Below are positions 1-5,945 of a stretch of 10,148 nt of DNA, one piece after another (the stretch's first letter is position 1; every line of letters starts with the position of its first letter). The stretch is from Desulfovibrio sp. Dsv1 (GTDB lineage: Bacteria > Desulfobacterota > Desulfovibrionia > Desulfovibrionales > Desulfovibrionaceae). The DNA lies in contig APFI01000127.1 of assembly GCA_000403945.1 (NCBI GenBank), positions 1-10,148 on the forward strand, read 5' to 3'. A model generated the notes under the pieces. That model ran no database searches, had not been told where the DNA came from, and saw only the letters and a program-made list of their open reading frames with translations. The translations under genes were made by a program, and so were the position numbers.

Positions 1-62
1 CGCGGCTCATTAGAGCCGCTACCGATAGGAATCCCCCGACTTTAGGCGGGGGAGGATGTCAA
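1..62 (+). mobile_element. Right end of an IS200/IS605-type (TnpB-encoding) insertion sequence
   Basis: The first 62 bases end in a GC-rich hairpin followed by GGAGGATGTCAA, the arrangement I know from the right ends of many IS605/IS1341-type elements. A first stem (GCGGCTC 2-8 with GAGCCGC 13-19, loop ATTA) is followed by a second (CCCCCG 33-38 with CGGGGG 47-52). The tnpB gene would lie upstream, outside the window. Family membership is from recalled pattern, not from an alignment. Confidence 0.6.
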
Positions 63-80
63 TTGCCATACTGGTTTGCC
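1..80 (+). ncRNA. 3' part of a TnpB omega-RNA scaffold with its guide segment
   Basis: TnpB nucleases are guided by an RNA transcribed across the element's right end; the last scaffold hairpin is followed by a guide copied from flanking DNA. Here two consecutive stems (2-19 and 33-52) precede TGTCAA, and the guide would begin at about position 63 (TTGCCATACTGGTTTG). The scaffold is cut by the window edge. Seen: the stems and terminal motif. Known: the TnpB/omega-RNA layout. Inferred: that this copy is transcribed or functional, and the guide's right end, taken here as about 18 nt. Confidence 0.45.
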
Positions 81-102
81 ATACGGACAGGTTTTCAAAA
101 TC

Positions 103-240
103 TTACCCTGTTACATCTTTTTGCTTCTTTTTTCTCTTCCAGGCACGTTTCGCGTCTGCCATTTTCTGCAGCTTGTGACGGCAATCAGGGCAGTACCACG
201 GCTGTGGCCCACCCATGAACTCACGCCACACTTTTTTCAT
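103..240 (-). CDS. Small basic CxxC protein translationally coupled to the integrase
   Basis: This 45-codon reading frame begins MKKVWREFMG and ends KDVTG. Its ATG overlaps the integrase stop codon as ATGA, and AGGA lies six bases before the start, inside the integrase tail, so translation would be coupled. The product holds a single C-P-D-C pair (residues 17-20) preceded by PWY, then a very basic tail (KRAWKRKKKQK). This resembles half of a zinc ribbon and suggests a nucleic-acid-binding peptide, possibly acting as a dimer. I do not recognise a named family. Its survival intact beside a broken integrase is notable. The function is unknown; an excisionase-like or integrase accessory role would be a guess from position only. 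Confidence 0.5.
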   Translation of the reverse strand: MKKVWREFMGGPQPWYCPDCRHKLQKMADAKRAWKRKKKQKDVTG

Positions 241-1357
241 CCCTTGTCCTGGGAGATTAAGGGCATGTTCGCAGATTTATCATGCAATGTCGATAAGGTG
301 GGCAAGGTTTCCACAGCAGCCCGCTTTTGATCTGTCGAAATATGCTGGTAGTGCTGGTAGACCATCTGCGGGGAGGAATGGCCAGGGAGCTTCGCTACCG
401 TCCCAACATCCGTCCCCCGCGCAATAAGCCGGGAGGCACAAGCGTGCCTCAGGTCATACGGTCTGATTCTCCGCTCAATCCCGGCGTTTTTCAGGGCGGT
501 AGTCCACGACCGCCTGATGGACGTGACAGGTTCCCCTTCATACGAAACGACGTGCTCGATGCCCTGGGAAGCGTCTTCTTCAAGCCACTCCCGGAAGAGC
601 TTCAGGAGTTCCTGATGAATCGGCACTTCACGCCAGGGTGACTGTCGATTCTTCTTGCTTGTGTCAACGAGAACTACTCCCCGCGAAAGATCGACGTTTT
701 TCCACTTGAGCGCCAAAAGCTCAGATCCCCCAACCCGCAACCCGGGAAAGCCGCCAGGGATAATCACCCGCTTGAGGTGGGGAGGTGACACCTTGAACAG
801 CAACTCCACCTCTTCCGGATCAGGTGGGACCGTTTTGTCGTAATTGGGCGCGGGGACGGGGAGGGGAGGGGAGGGAGCACTTCCGGCATTCCACGGCTGT
901 GTGTCCATCGGATAACTGCCCGGAGTTTGCTCAGGATGCCATGAACGAAAGCATCTGACAGCAGACCTTCCCCGCGTGCCTTTGGTGAGGATCGAAGCTG
1001 CCTGGTGATGTTTTCCCAGGCTTCCCTGTCAATGTCTGCCAGACGGATATGGCCGAACAATTCCAGCGGACGCCTGACGGCAACAAGGAACTTTTTGGTG
1101 TTGACATCGGGGAAGCGCTTGTCTTTCAGGAAAAGAAATACGGCATCTTCCAGAGTCCGTTTCTCCCCGTCCCGCATCACGGCAGAAGGGCGCAAGTCAT
1201 CCTGCTCAAATTTCAGCTTGTGCCTGATAAGGGAATCGTGCTTTCTTGCTTCCGCCAAAGAGCCAAAAGTTTTGCATTGTTGCCTGCCCGTGAAGGGATT
1301 TTTCCAGTAAACCTGATACGCCAGCCCATTGGCTCCGTGCCTTTTTCTGATTGCCAT
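237..1357 (-). pseudogene. Tyrosine recombinase/phage-type integrase, frameshifted
   Basis: Site-specific integrase that would catalyse integration or excision of the host element. The start is ATG at 1357 with GGAGAG just upstream. The N-terminal part begins MAIRKRHGANGLAYQVYW, an arm-binding-type start, followed by a SAM-like core domain. Frame 1 runs to a stop at 764. The catalytic half continues in another frame: GLRVGGSELLALKW (first Arg), SKKN (Lys), RPYDLRHA (Arg in box II, with Tyr in place of the usual first His), GHSS (His) and YQHYQH (Tyr nucleophile). The break lies in a GGGGA tandem repeat at 858-876, where one unit has three G instead of four; one added base gives a continuous 373-residue protein of normal family length. 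It may be a true pseudogene, a slippage-controlled gene or a sequence error. Confidence 0.85.
858..876. repeat. GGGGA tandem repeat at the integrase frame break
   Basis: Three perfect GGGGA units (858-862, 863-867, 868-872) are followed by a shortened GGGA unit (873-876). The tract encodes a Pro-rich linker between the core and catalytic domains of the integrase. Adding one G to the short unit joins the two integrase frames exactly. Five-base units are out of phase with codons, so slippage of a whole unit would also switch the frame. Confidence 0.7.
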
Positions 1358-1382
1358 ACCGCTCTCCGACAGTCCTGGCGTC

Positions 1383-1420
1383 ACTGTAGCGTATCTGATT
1401 TGAGCACTGCAAGTTGCTCA
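1383..1420 (-). promoter_or_regulatory. Possible integrase promoter with a small inverted repeat
   Basis: On the minus strand TTGCAG (1412-1407) and TACAGT (1388-1383) are separated by 18 bases, 26 bases before the integrase ATG. The -35 match is poor and the -10 match moderate. An inverted repeat TGAGCA (1401-1406) / TGCTCA (1415-1420) brackets the -35 element and could be an operator. Weak evidence, based on position and motif only. Confidence 0.25.
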
Positions 1421-1613
1421 TCAAGACTCCTCCCCACAAGGGGGCGGCGGTGGAGGGGTGGACGTGAAGGCCTTTTCTCTTCCTTGCGGGAAGGATCAAG
1501 TATTGCTCCTTCTATCGCTGCCATAACAGCACTATAATTCCAACGCAATCCCAAACCTCTGCCAACGCCGAGCGACAATACCTGAACATTGTTTCGTTCC
1601 AGCCATCGTCGCG

Positions 1614-2379
1614 CACTTGGAGTTCCAGGGCACGCCCGATCACTGGATGGCGTTGAGAATGCTGTCCTGCACGACACTGTTGCTGCCCGATCTCGTCAAA
1701 ACTGGAAATTTCCGCGAAAATGAGGGCTTGTCGCTGGTGTTCCCCATTGTTATATACAATGGAGGCAAGACATGGAAAGCTCCGCAGGAGGGGGTGGCAT
1801 TGTTCGCTCCCATGCCGGAGAGTCTGAAATTTTATCGTTCCCAGCACCGGCATTTTTTGTTGGACGAAAGTCGAGTGTCAGGAGATGAACTGGACAAAAG
1901 CAAGGGCCTGGTCGCGCAGCTCCTGAGACTGGAACGAGCGCAGGAACCGGAACAGGTCCGGCAGATAGTCAAGGAGTTGATAAGCCGACTTCATGGGCCT
2001 GAATACCTGATTTTGCGTCGGGCGTTTACAATATGGTTGGGCCGTGTTGTCCTTAAACGCTCTGGAATAACAGAAGAAATTCCCGAATTTCAAGACTTGC
2101 GGGAGGTTGACGCCATGTTGGAAGAACGTGCCGCTCAGTGGAAAAGTGAATATATTAAGCAAGGGGTAATAATTGGTGAGGCCAGATGAAGGGAATATGA
2201 CTGGTCTTGCGGGATCTGTTGGAAACTCGTTTTTGAACGCTCCCCAATCCGTAACTTCCTATATTGCAAGTTCATCTGATTCAAACACCCTGCGGAAACT
2301 GACACTTTCCGCATACCATGTGGAGTCGTTGCAGGCATTTATTGACCAGATCAAAAAAGATGACGACAAGCTGATGTAA
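1614..2379 (+). pseudogene. Rpn/YhgA-family PD-(D/E)XK nuclease (recombination-promoting), truncated and frameshifted
   Basis: Rpn proteins are transposase-like DNA endonucleases. The recognisable part begins HLEFQGTPDHWMALRM, which carries the conserved E-x-Q of the nuclease core, followed by FPIVIYNGGKTWKAP and the DESRV...KGLVAQLLRLE helical region. Intact relatives have about 70-80 more N-terminal residues including the catalytic Asp; here that part is not recognisable and an in-frame TAA lies at 1524. At the other end the frame stops at 2187-2189 just after GEAR. The family tail then appears as LVLRDLLETRF in one frame (from 2201) and APQSVTSYIAS...VESLQAFID in a third (to 2379). At least two single-base losses and one or two stop substitutions are needed. 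The longest open piece is 1617-2189. No start site with a ribosome binding sequence is visible, so it is probably non-functional. Confidence 0.75.
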
Positions 2380-2440
2380 TTGTATATCCAGTAATATATA
2401 CTACCGCTTGTGTCTTTATGAGGCAAGTGTCATTTTTTTG

Positions 2441-2464
2441 TAGGCACGAAAACTCCCCGCTAAG
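2441..2464. repeat. 24-bp direct repeat, left copy (contains complete hairpin arm)
   Basis: Differs from 3797-3820 at only one base (TAGGC versus TAGGA at the start, then 19 identical bases). In this copy the repeat continues into the right arm of a perfect hairpin; in the other copy it is cut off after the loop plus one base. Confidence 0.8.
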
Positions 2465-2473
2465 CGGGGAGTT
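2451..2473 (-). terminator. Perfect 10-bp hairpin, terminator-like
   Basis: AACTCCCCGC (2451-2460) pairs with GCGGGGAGTT (2464-2473) around a TAA loop. On the minus strand the stem is followed by TTCG, extending the terminal T pairs into a short T run, so it suits a minus-strand terminator better than a plus-strand one. A second small hairpin, AAAGGC-GAA-GCCTTT, follows at 2478-2492. It could equally be part of a mobile-element end. Confidence 0.45.
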
Positions 2474-2700
2474 CCAAAAAGGCGAAGCCTTTAAATGATG
2501 GATTTCAGGTGGTTGAAATGTGTTTTCCCGGCTTTGCGGCATAGGGTGGGGCTTTTGTTGCGGAACCGTTTCCATCCACGGACGCGACCCGGCCCCGGCT
2601 TGTTGCATAGCCGGAGGACGGGGCAGTGCGGATGGCCCTCCCGGAAGGGGAAGGTTGCAGACCGCAAAAAAATGTTTGATGAGCAGGGAGGGGAGAGTAC

Positions 2701-3678
2701 ATGCTGCACGAGATAGCTGTTTCCGATATTTCAGGATTTTGCATAGGGCACGCCGGAGACTGTAAAGGCGTTACGGGGTGTACGGTCATTCTGGCGGAAG
2801 GCGATATGGCCGCCGGGGTCGACGTTCGTGGCGGCGGGCCCGCTTCAAGGGAGGCGGAGCTTCTGTCTCCTCTGGCCAGCTGTGAACGTATCCATGCGGT
2901 TCTGCTCGGAGGGGGAAGCGCGTTTGGCCTTCGTGCGGCCGACGGAGTGATGCAGTTTCTTGAAGAGCGCGGCCGGGGGTTCGATACGGGCTTCGCGCGG
3001 GTCCCCCTAGTCTGCGCCTCTTGCCTGTACGATCTGGAGATAGGAGATCCGGCGGCCAGGCCGGATGCGGGAATGGCCTATCAGGCCTGTCTCGACGCCG
3101 CTGGCAGGCGGGCCGTCAGCGGCTGCACAGGAGCGGGCGTCGGGTGTACGGTGGGCAAGCTCAACGGCGTTTCCACCATGATGAAAGCCGGCCTGGGATG
3201 TTATGCCGTGCAGGCGGGAGAGCTCCGGATAGGCGCCGTGGTGGCGGTCAATGCCCTCGGCGATATCTTCGACATGGATTCGGGGCGGCGGCTCGCCGGC
3301 ATGCTTACACCGGGGCTCGACGGCTTTGCCGACAGCGAAGCCGCGCTTTTCCGTACCTGCGAGACCCGTGCGGACAATCTTTTTACGGGCAATACCACGA
3401 TCGGCGCGGTCATGACCAATGCCGCCTTCGGCAAGGCGCAGCTGAGTAAAATAGCCGCAATGGCCCAGAACGGACTGGCAAGGACGATACGCCCCGTCCA
3501 CACGACGGCCGACGGCGATACGATATACGCGCTGTCGGCGGGAGGGATGCGGGCGAACCTCGACGCCGTCGGCACGCTGGCTGCCTATGTTATGGGAAAA
3601 GCCGTGAACAGGGCGGTGACTTCCGCAACGTTTCTTGTGGGGTGTCCGGCTGCGCGGGACTTGCGTTTTGCGCGCTGA
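2701..3678 (+). CDS. P1 family peptidase (DmpA/BapA-like N-terminal nucleophile aminopeptidase, S58)
   Basis: Members of this family cleave N-terminal amino acids or beta-peptides after self-processing into alpha and beta chains; the predicted location is cytoplasmic, with no signal peptide. The 325-residue product shows the family hallmarks: ISGFCIGHAGD near the N-terminus (residues 10-20), LLGGGSAFGL (68-77), AVSGCTGAGVGCTVGKLNG (138-156) and the processing site GNTTIGAVMTNAAF (from 230), with cleavage expected between N231 and T232. VHTTADGDTIYALS (266-279) belongs to the nucleophile fold. AGGGAGGGGAG six bases before the ATG supports the start. The gene is intact, visibly more GC-rich than its neighbours and lies between two copies of a 24-bp repeat. 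It looks like a chromosomal or passenger gene, not a mobility gene. Substrate cannot be told from sequence. Confidence 0.9.
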   Translation: MLHEIAVSDISGFCIGHAGDCKGVTGCTVILAEGDMAAGVDVRGGGPASREAELLSPLASCERIHAVLLGGGSAFGLRAADGVMQFLEERGRGFDTGFARVPLVCASCLYDLEIGDPAARPDAGMAYQACLDAAGRRAVSGCTGAGVGCTVGKLNGVSTMMKAGLGCYAVQAGELRIGAVVAVNALGDIFDMDSGRRLAGMLTPGLDGFADSEAALFRTCETRADNLFTGNTTIGAVMTNAAFGKAQLSKIAAMAQNGLARTIRPVHTTADGDTIYALSAGGMRANLDAVGTLAAYVMGKAVNRAVTSATFLVGCPAARDLRFAR

Positions 3679-3796
3679 GCGGATTTTCCCCGGCGGCGGC
3701 CGGAAGGTCCCTGCTCCGTTCATGTTCCGGCAGAAGGGGAGGGGGCGGGCGTGCTCCCCCCACCCGGAACCGGTCATGACGGATCCGGGCGCGTTA

Positions 3797-3820
3797 TAGG
3801 AACGAAAACTCCCCGCTAAG
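3797..3820. repeat. 24-bp direct repeat, right copy (junction with relaxase fragment)
   Basis: Matches 2441-2464 with one mismatch. The hairpin's right arm, present in the left copy, is missing: directly after CTAAG the sequence turns into coding sequence of a relaxase (DAQSWAELHEK). The end of the repeat is therefore a rearrangement or insertion boundary. Confidence 0.8.
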
Positions 3821-4083
3821 ACGCGCAATCGTGGGCAGAGCTGCACGAAAAACTGGCGGAAGTCGGTTTGCGTTTCGAGAAAAAAGGCTCCGGGGCTATC
3901 ATTTTTGTGGGGGAAAAGGCCGTGAGGATATCCTCCGTAGACCGAGCGTTCAGCATGGGAAGGTTGTGCAAAAGGCTGGGGAAGTTTGAGGAAGGAAACT
4001 ACCCGGATGACCTGGGAAAGATTGTCCCGGAGCCGGTGAGTTTCGTCAATCGGGGAGCATGGAAAATGTATCAGGAAGAGTTC
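3820..4083 (+). pseudogene. C-terminal fragment of a TraI/MobA-type conjugative relaxase
   Basis: From the repeat boundary onward the reading frame gives DAQSWAELHEKLAEVGLRFE, KKGSGAIIFVGEKAV, SSVDRAFSMGRLCKRLG and VNRGAWKMYQEEFAG. I recognise this as the region after the catalytic domain in MobA/TraI-type relaxases, where the W-x-x-LH-x-x-L and KxSSVxRxxSxxxLxxRLG motifs are typical. The nickase domain (Tyr and His triad) is missing. A TAA stands in frame at 3817 inside the repeat, so no upstream extension is possible. The fragment continues without a stop into the HTH coding sequence downstream. It shows that a mobilizable plasmid or ICE once lay here. Confidence 0.7.
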
Positions 4084-4464
4084 GCCGGAGCTCCGAAAAG
4101 GACAGGAACAGCGGAAAACGTGGCGGAACGGAAAAAGCAACGACTGGCTACGATTGTTGGAGCGAATATCACCGCTCGGCGTAGACTCAAGGGGTGGAAT
4201 CAGTCGGAGTTTGCCGAGAGGATGGGGATAGGGGCGGATTCCCTCTCCCGCATAGAGCGTGGGCTGGTTGCCCCCCGCTTCCCTCGCCTGGAGCAAATGG
4301 CGGAACTCCTCGAATGCCCGGTTGCAGAGCTATTTCAGACTCAGGAAGAGCGGGAACGGACAAACCCTGTCGGCCCTTCAGTTGTCTTTAACTCCATTGA
4401 CCTTTGCACCAAGCGAGAGGTTGTACTGATGGCAGAAAAAATTATTCAGCTCATGCGCTCATGA
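3868..4464 (+). CDS. XRE/Cro-CI type HTH regulator, open frame fused to relaxase remnant
   Basis: The last 115 codons encode an XRE repressor-type DNA-binding domain: IVGANITARRRLKGWNQSEF, AERMGIGADSLSRIERG (recognition helix region) and RLEQMAELLECPVAELF, followed by a short tail ending IIQLMRS. The frame is open from the relaxase fragment, and the longest version uses TTG at 3868 without a convincing ribosome binding site. More likely starts are ATG at 4066, eight bases after GGGGAG, or GTG at 4120 (VAERKKQRL), which matches where such regulators usually begin. Its targets are unknown; two GTCRGTCA repeats just downstream (4473-4490) and the recombination operon are candidates. A stem-loop at 4531-4559 may end this transcript. 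The HTH identity is firm, the start is not. Confidence 0.75.
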   Translation: MRFEKKGSGAIIFVGEKAVRISSVDRAFSMGRLCKRLGKFEEGNYPDDLGKIVPEPVSFVNRGAWKMYQEEFAGAPKRTGTAENVAERKKQRLATIVGANITARRRLKGWNQSEFAERMGIGADSLSRIERGLVAPRFPRLEQMAELLECPVAELFQTQEERERTNPVGPSVVFNSIDLCTKREVVLMAEKIIQLMRS

Positions 4465-4530
4465 TTTTCTGCGTCAGTCAACGTCGGTCACAAATATATT
4501 ATCCTTTTGAACAGATATGATAATTCTGCA

Positions 4531-4559
4531 AAAGTCTCCGTCTTACATGCGGAGACTTT
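4531..4559 (+). terminator. Stem-loop between HTH gene and ERF gene
   Basis: AAAGTCTCCG (4531-4540) pairs perfectly with CGGAGACTTT (4550-4559) around a nine-base loop. It is followed by GACTTTTGGTTT, a moderate T tract. It could terminate the HTH transcript or attenuate entry into the ERF operon. Confidence 0.5.
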
Positions 4560-4595
4560 GACTTTTGGTTTATGGTGATAACTTCAGGAGGATAT

Positions 4596-5299
4596 ATGGA
4601 CTCTGTGTATTAATCCCAGGACATCACGGAATTGGCAAAAGCCCTGCTCAATGTGCAGCGACAACTTCAACCTATTCCCAAAGACGCTGAAAACTCCTTC
4701 ACCAAATCCAGGTACACCAGTTTGAAGAGCGTCATGGCCGTGTGCCGTGACGCTCTTCTCGATAACGGCATCTGGCTCTGCCAGTACCCGGTGCCGGTGG
4801 ACACGCCGGGCTGCCTCGGTCTCGTGACCAAGCTCACTCATGCGGAGTCTGGACAGTGGCAAAGCTCGCTGGCCGTTGTACCCATGCCCAAAGCTGACCC
4901 GCAGGGCATGGGATCAGCCATCACCTACGCAAGAAGGTACGCCCTGACCACCATGTTGAGCATGGTGACCGAGGATGACGACGGCGAGGGAGCTAAATCC
5001 GGGCAAAAATCGGAGCCTCGCGTGAAACGGGCCGCAAACAGGCATCAAACGCTAAAAGCGCAAAATCGTAATATTTCAAAGGCGGTGATAATGTTAACGC
5101 TTCAGAAGACTTGGCAGCGAAGTTTGAAAAACTGCCGCAACTGGAGGGAATCGCATACCAAATCGTGACAGCCCAGGACGGACGGGACTGCATCATTGCC
5201 ACGGGCAATACCCAGAGCCGGAAAGAAATTCTCTCCGGTGCGGGCTTTCGCTGGAACGCGCAACGCAAGGTCTGGTGGAAATATGCCGATACGGCGTAA
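4596..5299 (+). pseudogene. ERF-family single-strand annealing recombinase, nonsense codon plus frameshift
   Basis: ERF proteins anneal complementary single strands during phage or plasmid recombination. The family signature is clear: ALLNVQRQLQPIPKDAEN, FTKSRYTSLKSVM, DNGIWLCQYPV and especially DPQGMGSAITYARRYAL with TEDDDGEG. The gene should start at ATG 4596, which follows an excellent AGGAGG (spacing six), but codon six is TAA (4611-4613); past it the same frame gives SQDITELAKALL, so a CAA-to-TAA change is likely. The next usable start is TTG 4632 without a good ribosome site. Near 5076-5081 the frame shifts: downstream GGDNVNASEDLAAKFEKLPQ, then GIAYQIVTAQDG and GAGFRWNAQRKVWWKYADTA, are read in another frame. 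With one added base the whole is 234 codons. The tail resembles a small C-terminal domain (KxxLxxxGFRWNxxxKxWW). It is followed by a hairpin. Confidence 0.8.
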
Positions 5300-5328
5300 T
5301 GCAAGCAAGACAGCGCAAAGAAAAGCAT

Positions 5329-5360
5329 GCAGGGAGCCCGGTGTAAACCGGGCTCCCTGC
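5329..5360. terminator. Perfect 14-bp hairpin after ERF
   Basis: GCAGGGAGCCCGGT (5329-5342) pairs perfectly with 5347-5360 around the loop GTAA. On the plus strand no T tract follows; on the minus strand it is followed by ATGCTTTTCTTT. It may stabilise or terminate the ERF transcript, or be an intrinsic terminator read from the other side. Confidence 0.5.
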
Positions 5361-5431
5361 GCTGAAACAAAAGAACGTGAATAACAATCATCGGTTGCCG
5401 TTTAAAAACAAAAAGTCAAGGAGGATTATCA

Positions 5432-5945
5432 ATGCCTGAAGGGAACAGCATTACAATTCGTTACGCTGGAATAGACGGATGGGACAGAACGGTACGCTTC
5501 TGTATGAAAATCTGACCTTTCCGCAGCTCTGTCGCGAGCGTCTGGGGCCGACGCTTCCGGTTTCCGCGTGCGGCGTGTCGCTGGAAGGCTGGCTGCTCTG
5601 CCTCTCCATGAAAGAGGCCAGAGCGTTCGGCCCTTACGTTTGTGAAGCCGAAACGCTGAAACGGGTGCTGTCCACGGCCCGCGAGTTCTGGATGATACTT
5701 CAAGCCATCAGACATGGCGAATGCATGCTGGATGACGCGCAGCACGCTCAGGGTTTTTATCCCCTGTGCGTTTGCTGCCAATGTAACACTGACTGCCCCA
5801 AGTTCCCGCAGGGCGACTACCAACCACAATGGCAACCCGCGCTCACCCTCCTGGAAAACCTCAAGCAAAATCGCTCGGCTCTGAATGTCGAGATCAAGGA
5901 AATGGATGTCGCCCTCAAATTGGCTTGCCACCTTTCCGGCACGCC
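5432..5945 (+). pseudogene. Probable RecB/YqaJ-like nuclease remnant with cysteine cluster, frameshifted and fused
   Basis: An ideal AAGGAGG lies before ATG 5432, which reads MPEGNSITIRYAGIDGWDRT and then stops at about 5513. From 5479 another frame carries the rest: LYENLTFPQLCRERLG, SACGVSLEGWLLCLSMKEA, AETLKRVLSTAREFWMILQ and FYPLCVCCQCNTDCPKF. The FW-containing helix followed by a C-x2-C...C-P cluster resembles the C-terminal part of Cas4/YqaJ/RecB-type nucleases, where cysteines hold an Fe-S cluster. The catalytic E-x-K core is not visible, so the N-terminal part is missing or this is another family. The break at about 5490-5503 has the phase of one lost base. Near 5945-5965 (GTPDWIS) the gene runs out of frame into the ATPase sequence. 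Position between ERF and an AAA+ ATPase supports a recombination role. The open piece is 5479-6216. Confidence 0.45.

Larger units (their letters stand above)
2380..2700. other. Non-coding spacer between Rpn remnant and P1 peptidase
   Basis: No convincing gene was found in these 321 bases. They hold the left copy of a 24-bp direct repeat (2441-2464), two hairpins in tandem (2451-2473 and 2478-2492), a GC-rich stretch at 2570-2660 without codon-like character, and the ribosome binding site AGGGAGGGGAG directly before the peptidase start. Short open frames here (for example 2520-2765) overlap the peptidase start in another frame and look like chance. Confidence 0.5.

Noticed and set aside
858..876. 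Repeat tract as part of a CRISPR array
   Set aside because: The units are five bases long, contiguous and within coding sequence; there are no spacers.
2401..2440. CTTG...CAAG stem followed by seven T as terminator of the Rpn gene
   Set aside because: The stem is only about four to five pairs with a 13-base loop, and several bases lie between the stem and the T run; too weak to call.
2495..2765. Short plus-strand frames before the P1 peptidase
   Set aside because: They have no ribosome site or family likeness and overlap the peptidase start in other frames.
3700..3770. GC-rich inverted stretch after the P1 peptidase as a terminator
   Set aside because: The pairing (GGGGGCGGG with CCCACCC-like bases) is imperfect and no T tract follows.
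3007..4296. 429-codon open frame on the minus strand
   Set aside because: It runs antisense through the P1 peptidase, the non-coding gap, the repeat and the relaxase/HTH region. It shows no recognisable domain, and its openness is explained by the GC-rich codon pattern of the opposite strand.
4500..4525. TTGAAC and TATGAT as ERF promoter
   Set aside because: The two elements are only a few bases apart and no -35-like sequence stands at the correct distance before TATGAT.
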